Below, in pieces: positions 26,501 through 34,620 of a DNA stretch of 64,000 nucleotides (the stretch's first letter is position 1; every line of letters begins with the position of its first letter). The position numbers were made by a program, and so were the translations under genes. This DNA is from Paenibacillus phytohabitans (GTDB lineage: Bacteria > Bacillota > Bacilli > Paenibacillales > Paenibacillaceae). The notes below the pieces were generated by a model. That model did no database searches and was not told the origin of the DNA. It saw nothing but the letters and a program-made list of their open reading frames with translations. The DNA is taken from the NCBI RefSeq assembly GCF_013141775.1, contig NZ_WHOB01000069.1:248001-312000 (forward strand). The letters are read 5' to 3'.

Positions 26501-27355
26501 TCAAACCCCGGAATAAGCCATGAATCCGCCGTCCACAGGCACGGTGATTCCGGTGACGAATCCCGACATTTGCTCATCTGCCAGCCAGAGCAGGGTGCCG
26601 AGCAGATCCTTGGGCGTACCGAAACGGCGCATCGGGGTTTGGGAGATGATTTTGCGGGAACGTTCTGTCAGCTCTCCATTACTGTCCACAAGCAGCTGTT
26701 CATTCTGAGCGGTTACGAAGAAGCCTGGGGCTATAGCGTTAACCCGTATTCCCGCATCTGCCAGATGGACGGCCAGCCATTGCGTGAAGTTGTTAATCCC
26801 CGCCTTGGCAGCACTGTATGCCGGAACTTTGGTCATCGGCGAAGCGGCACTCATAGAGGAAATGTTGATGACAGATGTTCCGGTGCACCCGAGCATCTGC
26901 TTGGCGAAGATCTGGGTCGGAATTAACGTTCCGGTCATATTTAAATCTAGGACATTGCGGAACCCGCTTACAGACAGATCGAAGAAGGAGACGATATCCG
27001 GATTCTCCAGGTCTCCGTCCGCGAAGGTCTCATGGGTCGTAATTGCCGAAGGCTGATTACCGCCGGCTCCGTTAATTAATAAATCACAAGGCCCCCAGTG
27101 CTTCAGAAGTTCATCGGCTGCCTGCTGCACATTGTTGGAATCCATAACATCACAGGCCAGGGAAAGTGCTTGGCCTCCGGCTGCAGTTATCTGCGCGGCC
27201 AGAGCGGCGCCTTTGTCCGCAGTGCGGTTCAGAATGGCGACCTTGGCGCCTTGACGGGCTAATTCCAGGGCCATCACGCTGCAAAGTGCGCCGGCTCCTC
27301 CGGTAATCACGGTGATTTTGCCTGCCAGTTGAGGCTGTAATGCCAACTCAGACAT
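26501..27355 (-). CDS. uxuB: SDR-type D-mannonate oxidoreductase (fructuronate reductase)
   Basis: 284-aa short-chain dehydrogenase: cofactor loop TGGAGALC, NGAGGNQP, catalytic Ser in INISSMSA, and YxxxK as YSAAKAG. The stretch FFDLSVSGFRNVLDLNMTG and TQWLAVHLADAGIRVNAIAPGF are typical of the SDR fructuronate reductases of Firmicutes (YjmF/UxuB), unrelated to the E. coli long-chain enzyme. It reduces D-fructuronate to D-mannonate after UxaC. AGAAGGG precedes the start. It lies downstream of the GntR gene on the same strand, 138 bp away. Mannonate dehydratase and later steps are not in the window. Confidence 0.8.
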   Translation of the reverse strand: MSELALQPQLAGKITVITGGAGALCSVMALELARQGAKVAILNRTADKGAALAAQITAAGGQALSLACDVMDSNNVQQAADELLKHWGPCDLLINGAGGNQPSAITTHETFADGDLENPDIVSFFDLSVSGFRNVLDLNMTGTLIPTQIFAKQMLGCTGTSVINISSMSAASPMTKVPAYSAAKAGINNFTQWLAVHLADAGIRVNAIAPGFFVTAQNEQLLVDSNGELTERSRKIISQTPMRRFGTPKDLLGTLLWLADEQMSGFVTGITVPVDGGFMAYSGV

Positions 27356-27493
27356 AGGTATCCAACCCTTCTCTAATGTAAGTATGATCCTAAGTAAGGA
27401 CTAAGTCTGTTTACTATCGGGCATCATTACCCGCCGGGCGGGGCTTCTATTCAGTTCCCCGGATTCTTTGTTAAATGGACGGCAAAGCCGTTT

Positions 27494-28171
27494 CTACTTG
27501 TAGTACTGCGGGTATTTCTCCATCAGCATTTCCTGATCGGCAATGGTTAATGCCATATGCTCCTGCATCATATGATCACCCTGCGAAACATCATGTGTCT
27601 GAATCGCTTCATAGAGGCAATAATGCTGCTGATACAGATGCTCCCAATTATGATCTGCCGTTAGCTTAAGCATCCGGCTGCGGTTCAGATGGACCTTGAT
27701 CTGCTGGACTACTTCCCAGGTATTCTTCTTGCTGCAGCCTGTAAAGATCAGATGATGAAATTCTTCATCCAGCATGAACATTTCCTTATAGTCCTGATCT
27801 TCAATGCAGAGTCTCTGTTTATCCAGATTCGCCTTAAGATCTATAAGATGTTTGGCCTGAAAAGAGCTGCAGGCCTCGCGCATAACCGCCCGCTCCAGAT
27901 GCTCGCGCATGAAGCGGGCTTCCTCGACGAGTCCAGAATCAATAAGAGAGACAACCGTTCCGCGCTGGGGATAGACATCGAGCAGGCCCTCTTGGGCCAG
28001 CCGGACGAAGCTCTCTCTGACGGGAGTGCGGCTAACATTGAATTTAAGTGAAATCTCCTTCTCCGAGATGCTGGTGCCGGGAGGGAGCTCCAACAGCAAA
28101 ATCTGATTCTTCAAAGAACGATACACGATGTCCCGTGTGGAAACCGCTTGTGTACCGATAATGTATTCCAT
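27494..28171 (-). CDS. GntR/FCD-family regulator of hexuronate genes
   Basis: 225 aa: N-terminal winged helix (ISEKEISLKFNVSRTPVRESFVRLAQEGLLDVYPQRGTVVS) and C-terminal helical FCD ligand domain with metal-binding His residues (DEEFHHLIF, QHYCLYEAI, HMMQEHM). AGGAGGG precedes the start. It lies between uxuB and uxaC and is divergent from uxaC, with a large operator-like palindrome between them. It is therefore probably a hexuronate-responsive repressor of both directions, like UxuR or ExuR-type regulators. Confidence 0.85.
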   Translation of the reverse strand: MEYIIGTQAVSTRDIVYRSLKNQILLLELPPGTSISEKEISLKFNVSRTPVRESFVRLAQEGLLDVYPQRGTVVSLIDSGLVEEARFMREHLERAVMREACSSFQAKHLIDLKANLDKQRLCIEDQDYKEMFMLDEEFHHLIFTGCSKKNTWEVVQQIKVHLNRSRMLKLTADHNWEHLYQQHYCLYEAIQTHDVSQGDHMMQEHMALTIADQEMLMEKYPQYYK

Positions 28172-28201
28172 CGCGTAGCCCTCCTGTTAAGTTGTTCAGA
28201 A

Positions 28202-28243
28202 GCACTACCATACTACCATACAAGTATGGTAGTATGGTAGTGC
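28202..28243. promoter_or_regulatory. 42-bp perfect palindrome, probable GntR operator
   Basis: A 20-bp arm beginning GCACTACCATAC is followed after the 2-nt centre AA by its exact complement. Each arm contains two ACTACCATAC-like half-sites, so the whole can be read as two or more overlapping operators. It lies 30 bp before the regulator start and upstream of uxaC. Confidence 0.75.
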
Positions 28244-28381
28244 AAACAGGCAGAAACGGCTAATACCGTCCTTACCAGGACAAATTTCCGCTTCTGCGGA
28301 AAAGATAAGAACGTTATATTGCGAGTAGCTTATACATTCTTATCTTCTAAAATACGGTATGACGAAAGGCTGGAGAACACA

Positions 28382-29791
28382 TTGAGTACCTCACCTTTTA
28401 TTCATGAAGATTGGCTGCTCCTCAACAAAAGTGCACAAACCCTGTACCATGACTATGCCCAAAAAATGCCGATCTACGATTTCCACAGTCATCTGAATCC
28501 TCAGGAGATCAGCAGCAACCGCAAGTTCCGCAATATCGCCGATCTGGCGTTATCGGGGGACCATTACAAGTGGCGTGCGCTGCGCTGGCTCGGCATCGAT
28601 GAACAGCTGATTACCGGGAACGCTCCGGACAAAGACAAATTTATGGTCTGGGCGCGTTCAGTACCCGAGATGCTGGGCAATCCGCTGTACCATTGGACAC
28701 ATCTGGAGCTGAAGCGCTACTTCGGCATCGATGAGCTGCTCTCGGCCGATAATGCGGAGAGCGTCTGGGACCGCTGTAATGAACAGCTGCAAGGAGACGG
28801 CATGACTACACAGGGCATCCTTAAGAAGCAGAATGTTGACGTCGTCTGCACAACGGATGATCCGGCTGATTCCTTGGAGCATCACATTCTTATTAAGAAT
28901 GACAGTGCACTGGAGACCGTGGTTGCTCCAACCTTCAGACCGGACCGGGTGCTGAATATCCGCGATGAAGGTTTTGCCGGCTATGTTGCCACGCTTAGTG
29001 AAGCCAGCGGACTGGAAGTTCACAGTTATTCCGAATTCATGAAGGCTGTGACTTCGCGGATCGATTATTTCCACAAGCATGGCTGCCGTCTGTCGGATCA
29101 GGCCTTCGGTGAGCTTCCGCATGCACATTCGACGGAACATGAAGCAGCTTACATATTTGCCCGTGCCTTCAAAGGCGAGGAGATCAGCGCCCAGGAGGAA
29201 CAGAAGTTCCAGAGCTACACACTGCTCAAATTAGGCCGGCTGTATCACGAGCGGGGCTGGAGCATGCAGCTGCATATCGGGGCGCTCCGCAATAACAACT
29301 CACGGATGTTCGATGCACTCGGCAAGGACAGCGGGTTCGATTCCATTCTGGACTTCAATATGGCCCGCAGCCTGAACGCCTTGCTGAATGATCTGGACGC
29401 CAGCGGACAGCTTCCGAAGACCATTGTGTATACGCTGAATCCGTCACAATACGAGATGATTGCAACATCGATCGGTAATTTCCAGGGCTCGGGGATCAAA
29501 GGCAAAGTGCAGATGGGCTCAGGCTGGTGGTTCCATGATCAGAAGGAAGGCATGCTGCAGCAATTGAAGGCGCTCTCCAGCATCGGCCTGATCAGTCCAT
29601 TCGTCGGCATGCTGACCGACTCCAGAAGCTTCCTCTCCTTCACGCGTCATGAATACTTCCGCCGGATTCTGTGCAACCTGTTCGGCACATGGATTGAAGA
29701 GGGCGATCTGCCGCGCGATTATGCTTTTGTGGGCCGGACGATTGAGAATATTTGTTACAACAATGCAGATGCGTATTTCGGGATAAAGTAG
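28382..29791 (+). CDS. uxaC: Glucuronate isomerase
   Basis: 469 aa from a TTG at 28382, matching the usual ~470-aa UxaC. Conserved features are the start FIHEDWLLLNKSAQTLYHDYA, the metal motif YDFHSHL, WRALRWLG, VCTTDDPADSLEHH, ALRNNN and SGWWFHDQ, and the ending FVGRTIENICYNNA. It converts glucuronate and galacturonate to fructuronate and tagaturonate. GGAG lies 6 nt before the TTG; the ATG-type starts from 28319 on have none and are likely leader. It faces away from the GntR gene across the operator palindrome. Confidence 0.92.
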   Translation: MSTSPFIHEDWLLLNKSAQTLYHDYAQKMPIYDFHSHLNPQEISSNRKFRNIADLALSGDHYKWRALRWLGIDEQLITGNAPDKDKFMVWARSVPEMLGNPLYHWTHLELKRYFGIDELLSADNAESVWDRCNEQLQGDGMTTQGILKKQNVDVVCTTDDPADSLEHHILIKNDSALETVVAPTFRPDRVLNIRDEGFAGYVATLSEASGLEVHSYSEFMKAVTSRIDYFHKHGCRLSDQAFGELPHAHSTEHEAAYIFARAFKGEEISAQEEQKFQSYTLLKLGRLYHERGWSMQLHIGALRNNNSRMFDALGKDSGFDSILDFNMARSLNALLNDLDASGQLPKTIVYTLNPSQYEMIATSIGNFQGSGIKGKVQMGSGWWFHDQKEGMLQQLKALSSIGLISPFVGMLTDSRSFLSFTRHEYFRRILCNLFGTWIEEGDLPRDYAFVGRTIENICYNNADAYFGIK

Positions 29792-29847
29792 GTTGTGGCT
29801 AAAATGGAGTAGGATTAACATCAGCGCCTGGGTGGACGCTCCGCAAA

Positions 29848-29960
29848 CGGACTGTTGTTACAATCGCTGTGCTTTCCGGATTTTTTTCATTCCCCTTAGC
29901 GGTGAAAATCCGGAAACCAAGGCGAACGCTGCCGCTTTTCCACAATCAGTCCGCCCGCTC
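29848..29960. repeat. Long imperfect palindrome
   Basis: CGGACTGTTGT near the left and ACAATCAGTCCG at the right, with TTTCCGGATTTT and AAAATCCGGAAA nearer the centre, form a ~110-nt imperfect hairpin. Confidence 0.65.
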
Positions 29961-30035
29961 CGCTGTTTAAGTGTAAGGTGCTACTACAATCTTAAGAACA
30001 ACAGTAAATGCATCCATTGATTTGAGTATCAATCA

Positions 30036-30078
30036 AAAAACAGCAGGTCTCTTTTTTGGAGGCTTGCTGTTTTTTTGT
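30036..30078 (+). terminator. Terminator-like hairpin
   Basis: AACAGCA and TGCTGTT pair around a ~20-nt loop, followed by T7, G and T6. It lies about 245 bp after uxaC and may end its transcript. Confidence 0.55.
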
Positions 30079-30144
30079 TTTTTAGAAAAGTATGATGCCT
30101 CTTCAGGCAATCTCCCTCTTAGTGTGCTCGTATACTCAGGGGAT

Positions 30145-30333
30145 GCTAGTTGGATAAACGTCATCTAATACTGCAACAAACTCTGAATCTGGAGATTTAG
30201 TTGGAAAAACTCCACTTAATCCTACCCAGAATGGGAGCTAACAGGGAAGTCGGCAGAATTAAATGCCGAAATTCCACTTAGTCCCGATCAAGTAGATCCA
30301 GCAGAAAAATTAAGTGTAGAAAATCCAACTAGC
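30145..30333. repeat. 189-bp unit with 11-bp terminal inverted repeats
   Basis: GCTAGTTGGAT at 30145-30155 and ATCCAACTAGC at 30323-30333 are exact complements. Inside, TTAGTTGGAAAAACTCCACTTA and TTCCACTTAGTCC are variants of the same motif. Confidence 0.7.
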
Positions 30334-30493
30334 TTCCTACAGGCGGAGGGGGCTACATAACAATCGGGTCAGCGAAGGTTCAACTCGCAGTTTGAATTGA
30401 TGAATGGTACTTCGAATCTCGGGAATGTTGAAAAGCGGGAGCGTCCATCCAGGTGCGCTGATGTTGATCCAACTCGAGGGTAAGTGTTTAAGC

Positions 30494-31327
30494 TCACTTC
30501 GTACTGCTCCGGTAAGCAGAAGGAGAAACGCCAGTAGTCTTCTTGAATACCTTGGAGAAATGGGCCAGCTCCATGCCGACCTGCTCGGCGATATTGGAGA
30601 TGCTGAAATCGGTGTAGGAGAGCTGTCTTTTGGCGAGCTCCATCCGTTTCAGCTGAACGTATTGCATCGGGGGAACGCCGATGAATTTCTTGAAATAGGG
30701 AATGAAATAGTTCGGATGCAGATGAACGAGCTCCGCCAGCTCTTCCACATCAAGCGGACGCATCAGGCGCTGGTCAATGTAAGTCAGCACATTCGCCAGC
30801 TTCCCCTGATCGCTGGTATGTGTCAGGTCATCCAGGAAATTGCTGTAGCCTCCCGATTCCAGACATAGCGCCAATAGCGTGAGCAGCGATGCCTGGGTCC
30901 GCAGAGTCGCCAGAAAGCCGGTATCCTGAAACAAATCAATCATTTCCGTGAAAATCGCCCTTACCGCATCCGGGTCCGGCACATCGCTGATATAGAGCTT
31001 ATTGGCAGAATGAAACAGCGGCCATTCCCCGATCTGCGCATCAAAGTGACAATAGTAGCGTGTGTAGGAATCATTCGGCGAGGTATCCGTGGTCTGGGTA
31101 GAACCCGCCGGCATGATCATTAATTGCCCGGGCTTGGGATAATAGGCCACGCCGTTGATAATCACCTTGCCTTCGCCGGAATCAATATAGTACAGCCGGT
31201 TGAAGGAAGGGGTCTCGTTTGTCCTATTCCATCCGGGGTATCTGCTGGTCAACTGGGCATGCGTAACTGTAACGGTCAGATTCTGCAGCAGGCGTCCGGT
31301 CAGATTTCCGCTGGCATTCATATTCAT
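30494..31327 (-). CDS. AraC-family transcriptional regulator
   Basis: 277 aa: N-terminal cupin ligand domain (FNRLYYIDSGEGKVIINGVAYYPKPGQLMIMPAG) and C-terminal double helix-turn-helix (LDVEELAELVHLHPNYFIPYFKKFIGVPPMQYV, then ISNIAEQVGMELAHFSKVFKKTTGVSPSAYR). It is divergent from the dehydrogenase/isomerase operon and is the likely activator of it in response to a sugar. It ends inside the right edge of the repeat-rich region. A weak cre-like site lies just upstream. Confidence 0.9.
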   Translation of the reverse strand: MNMNASGNLTGRLLQNLTVTVTHAQLTSRYPGWNRTNETPSFNRLYYIDSGEGKVIINGVAYYPKPGQLMIMPAGSTQTTDTSPNDSYTRYYCHFDAQIGEWPLFHSANKLYISDVPDPDAVRAIFTEMIDLFQDTGFLATLRTQASLLTLLALCLESGGYSNFLDDLTHTSDQGKLANVLTYIDQRLMRPLDVEELAELVHLHPNYFIPYFKKFIGVPPMQYVQLKRMELAKRQLSYTDFSISNIAEQVGMELAHFSKVFKKTTGVSPSAYRSSTK

Positions 31328-31360
31328 AGGTTTAGCTCCTTTACAACGCTCATAAACTCA

Positions 31361-31374
31361 TTATACCGCTTTCA
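31361..31374 (-). promoter_or_regulatory. Weak cre-like site
   Basis: On the minus strand TGAAAGCGGTATAA matches 12 of 14 cre positions. It lies in the divergent region between the AraC and dehydrogenase genes. Confidence 0.3.
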
Positions 31375-31486
31375 TTTATCTAATACATCTTATTTATATA
31401 CAAAAACACCTTAATTACAGTCATGTTCAGCGAGGGCGATTAAGGTTATCCTCATATCATAAACTGTAATAGGAAGTGATTGGGAG

Positions 31487-32650
31487 ATGGAAAAGGTACG
31501 ATTTGGCATCATCGGAGTGGGCAATATGGGGCGAGCGCATGCGCAGAGCCTGCTAAGTGATATTAAGGGGGCTGAGCTGGCAGCCGTATGTGACACCAGC
31601 CCGGAAAGGCTGGACTGGGCGGAGGAGCATTTGCCGGATAGCGTGCAGCGGTTCCTGTCACCGGAAGAGCTGTTCAAGTCCGGGACCATTGATGCTGTGC
31701 TGATTGCTACACCGCATTATGACCACCCGCCGCTCGCGATTGAAGCACTGGGTTACGGGCTGCATGTTCTGATAGAGAAGCCCGCAGGCGTGTACACCAA
31801 AGCTGTTCAAGAGATGAACGACGCTGCTGCGAAGTCTGACCGCAAGTTCGGCATTATGTACAACCAGCGGACCAACCCGCTCTACCAGAAGCTGAGAGAG
31901 CTGATCAAGTCAGGGGAGCTGGGGGAGATCCGGCGGACGAACTGGATTATCACCAATTGGTACCGCTCACAGAGCTACTATGATTCCGGCGGCTGGCGGG
32001 CGACCTGGGGCGGAGAAGGCGGAGGTGTACTGCTTAACCAGGACCCGCATCAGCTGGATCTCTGGCAGTGGACGACGGGAATGATGCCGAAGCGGGTACG
32101 GGCTTTTTGCCAATTCGGGAAGTACCGCAACATAGAGGTTGAGGATGACGTGACGGCTTATGTGGAATACGAGAACGGCGCAACGGGGCTGTTCATCACC
32201 ACTACAGGGGAGGCGCCGGGAACGAACCGGTTCGAGATCACAGGCGACAACGGTAAAATCGTAATCGAAGACGGGAAGCTGACGTTCTTCCGCCTGCGCA
32301 CACCGGAGCCGCAATTCAATGCTGAATTTACCGGAGGATTCGGAGCACCCGAGTGCTGGAAATGCGAGATTCCGGTTGCACCTGGTGATGGAGATCAGCA
32401 TAAAGGCATTATGCGAAATTTCACCAATGCCATTCTTCATGACGAGCCGCTCCTGGCGCCTGGCGAAGAGGGGATTCACGGACTGACTCTTTCCAATGCG
32501 ATGTACCTGTCAGCGTGGACCGACAACTGGGTGGACCTGCCGATCGACAGTGACTTGTTCCACGAGAAGCTGATGGTGCAGGTGCAGAACTCTACTTTTC
32601 AAAAGGCACCCGTCAGCCAGAAAGCCCTGGATGTATCGGGAACCCACTAG
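31487..32650 (+). CDS. Gfo/Idh/MocA-family oxidoreductase
   Basis: 387 aa. N-terminal Rossmann domain with GIIGVGNMGRAHA, the catalytic-type EKP motif (LIEKPAG), then the C-terminal alpha/beta domain (GGWRATWGGEGGGVLLNQDPHQLDLWQW). It is an NAD(P)-dependent sugar, inositol or amino-sugar dehydrogenase whose substrate cannot be read from sequence. GGAAGTGATTGGGAG precedes the ATG. It is the first gene of a four-gene operon with an isomerase and two more dehydrogenases. Confidence 0.88.
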   Translation: MEKVRFGIIGVGNMGRAHAQSLLSDIKGAELAAVCDTSPERLDWAEEHLPDSVQRFLSPEELFKSGTIDAVLIATPHYDHPPLAIEALGYGLHVLIEKPAGVYTKAVQEMNDAAAKSDRKFGIMYNQRTNPLYQKLRELIKSGELGEIRRTNWIITNWYRSQSYYDSGGWRATWGGEGGGVLLNQDPHQLDLWQWTTGMMPKRVRAFCQFGKYRNIEVEDDVTAYVEYENGATGLFITTTGEAPGTNRFEITGDNGKIVIEDGKLTFFRLRTPEPQFNAEFTGGFGAPECWKCEIPVAPGDGDQHKGIMRNFTNAILHDEPLLAPGEEGIHGLTLSNAMYLSAWTDNWVDLPIDSDLFHEKLMVQVQNSTFQKAPVSQKALDVSGTH

Positions 32651-32720
32651 CATCGCTCTTTAACCTGCAGGTATAGCATCATCTAACCAATTCAAACTAA
32701 GCTAGGAGTGGATAAATGAG

Positions 32721-33497
32721 ATGGAACGTTCAACTATTGCCGCACAAATGTATACCTTACGTGAATTTACCCAGACCCCGGAGGGGTTAAGAGAAAGTCT
32801 GCGGAAGGTGAGCGAAATTGGCTACCAGGCCGTGCAGATCTCGGGGATTGGCCCGATGGACCCTAAGCTGGTGAAGGAGTATGCGGATGAATACGGCTTG
32901 AAAATATGTGCAACGCATGTCCCCTGGAACCGGCTGGTGAATGATCTGGATGCGCTCGCAGCTGAACATAAGCTGTGGAACTGCAAGTACATCGGCCTTG
33001 GCGGACTGCCGGCAGAGTATCAGACCAGCCAGGAAGGCTACCGCACCTTTGCCAAGCTGGCCTCCGGTATTGCGCGTACCCTGAAGGAGCAGTATGGCCT
33101 GCAATTTGTCTATCATAATCATGATTTTGAATTTGAACGTTTCGAAGGTAAGACCGGTATGGAAATTCTGCTGCAGGAAAGTGATCCGGAGGTGTTCGGC
33201 TTTGAGCTGGATCTGTACTGGGTTCAGGCAGGCGGCGGCGATCCTGTAGAGTGGATTCATAAAGTGAAGGGCAGAATGCAGGCCGTGCATTTCAAAGATA
33301 TGACGGTTCTGTCGCGCAAACCAATTTTTGCCGAAATCGGCCAGGGGAACATGAATTACGGAGCGATTATTGAAGCCTGCCGCAAGACAGGTGTGGAATG
33401 GCATATCGTGGAGCAGGATGTGTGCCAGCGTGATCCGTTTGAGAGCCTGGAGATTAGTCTGAACTATCTGCACGCTAAGCTGGAGGTTGAGGCATGA
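32721..33497 (+). CDS. Sugar phosphate isomerase/epimerase, TIM barrel
   Basis: 258 aa, AP-endonuclease-2/xylose-isomerase-like barrel. Metal and substrate residues are visible in CATHVPW, YHNHDFEFER, ELDLYWVQAGGGDP, VHFKDM and EQDVC. Relatives include IolE/IolH, hydroxypyruvate isomerase and 3-keto-sugar epimerases. AGGAGTGG lies upstream. The stop overlaps the next dehydrogenase gene by 4 nt. Pairing with Gfo/Idh/MocA enzymes suggests an oxidation-isomerisation-reduction route for an unusual sugar or cyclitol. Confidence 0.87.
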   Translation: MERSTIAAQMYTLREFTQTPEGLRESLRKVSEIGYQAVQISGIGPMDPKLVKEYADEYGLKICATHVPWNRLVNDLDALAAEHKLWNCKYIGLGGLPAEYQTSQEGYRTFAKLASGIARTLKEQYGLQFVYHNHDFEFERFEGKTGMEILLQESDPEVFGFELDLYWVQAGGGDPVEWIHKVKGRMQAVHFKDMTVLSRKPIFAEIGQGNMNYGAIIEACRKTGVEWHIVEQDVCQRDPFESLEISLNYLHAKLEVEA

Positions 33498-34582
33498 GCC
33501 GCAAGGATGGGATGATGTATGCCCCTGTGCATGAGGCCAAGCCTGTGGTTGGCCCCGGTGAATTCGTAATTGCCGCACTGGCGCTGGATCACGGGCATAT
33601 CTACGGGATGTGCAACGGGCTTGTGGAAGCAGGAGCACAGCTGAAATGGGTATACGATCCTGACCCGGAGAAGGTAAAAGTGTTCCAGAACACCTATCCC
33701 GGTGTCCGGGCCGCACGTTCGGCTGAAGAGATTCTGGAAGATCCTGAAGTCCGGCTCGTAGCGGCGGCGGCAGTTCCTTCGGAGCGGGGTCCGCTGGGTC
33801 TGCGCGTCATGGCACACGGCAAGGATTATTTCACGGACAAAACACCGTTCACCTCACTCGATCAGCTGGCAGCAGCACGGACTCAGGCGGAGCAGACGCA
33901 GCAGAAATACATGACTTATTTCAGTGAGAGACTGCATGTGGAGAGTGCTGTGTATGCAGGTCAGCTTGTGCAAAAGGGGGCAATCGGCCGTGTTCTCCAG
34001 GTCATTGGAATGGGACCTCACCGGTTAAATGCGCCAAGCCGTCCGGACTGGTTCTTCCAGCGTGATAAATATGGGGGCATTCTCTGTGATATTGGCAGCC
34101 ATCAGATTGAACAGTTCCTCTTCTATGCCGGCTGCCGCGATGCCAAGATATTGCACAGCAAGGTAGCGAACTATAACAATCCGGCATACCCGGAGCTGGA
34201 GGATTTCGGTGATGCCACGCTGGTGGGCGATAACGGGGCGACCCAATATTTCCGCGTAGACTGGTTCACTCCGGAAGGATTAGGGACCTGGGGCGATGGC
34301 CGGACGATCATTATGGGCACCGAAGGATATATCGAACTGCGCAAATACAGCGATATTGGCCGCTCCAGCACGCCTGACCATGTCTACTATGTGGACCGTG
34401 AGGGAGAGCATTATGAGCATGTAGCAGGTAAAATCGGCTTTCCGTTCTTCGGCGAGCTGATCCTGGACTGCCTGCAGCGTACAGAAAATGCCATGACCCA
34501 GGAGCATGCCTTCAAGGCGGCCGAACTATGCCTGGAGGCACAGCGGCAAGCGCTCAATCTGACCCCGGATACTCTCAAATAG
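33494..34582 (+). CDS. Divergent Gfo/Idh/MocA-family protein
   Basis: 362 aa. The overall fold is recognisable (GGILCDIGSHQIEQFLFYAG; EGYIELRKY), but the dinucleotide loop is unusual. Where GxGxxG is expected the sequence reads ALALDHGHIYGM, and the EKP motif is DKTP (YFTDKTPFT). This subgroup, with LDHGHIYG, may bind cofactor differently. It overlaps the isomerase gene by 4 nt (ATGA), so it is translationally coupled. Confidence 0.8.
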   Translation: MSRKDGMMYAPVHEAKPVVGPGEFVIAALALDHGHIYGMCNGLVEAGAQLKWVYDPDPEKVKVFQNTYPGVRAARSAEEILEDPEVRLVAAAAVPSERGPLGLRVMAHGKDYFTDKTPFTSLDQLAAARTQAEQTQQKYMTYFSERLHVESAVYAGQLVQKGAIGRVLQVIGMGPHRLNAPSRPDWFFQRDKYGGILCDIGSHQIEQFLFYAGCRDAKILHSKVANYNNPAYPELEDFGDATLVGDNGATQYFRVDWFTPEGLGTWGDGRTIIMGTEGYIELRKYSDIGRSSTPDHVYYVDREGEHYEHVAGKIGFPFFGELILDCLQRTENAMTQEHAFKAAELCLEAQRQALNLTPDTLK

Positions 34583-34620
34583 TTGCATCACAGCTATCAG
34601 AAGAACGGAAGGTGTATAAG

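Larger units (their letters stand above)
29812..30470. repeat. Gene-free composite repeat element with inverted ends
   Basis: Left end GGATTAACATCAGCGCC through TGGACGCTCC (29812-29844) reappears inverted at 30435-30470 as GGATCAACATCAGCGCA through TGGACGCTCC. Inside are a long imperfect palindrome (29848-29960), a terminator-like hairpin (about 30036-30078) and a second inverted-repeat unit (30145-30333). No open frame is convincing. It looks like non-autonomous repeats, possibly MITE-like. Confidence 0.55.

Noticed and set aside
29793..30020. 75-codon open frame after uxaC
   Set aside because: It lies in the palindromic repeat element and has no ribosome-binding site.
32787..33716. 309-aa open frame antisense to the isomerase and dehydrogenase genes
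   Set aside because: It crosses two well-supported overlapping genes and has no domain signature.
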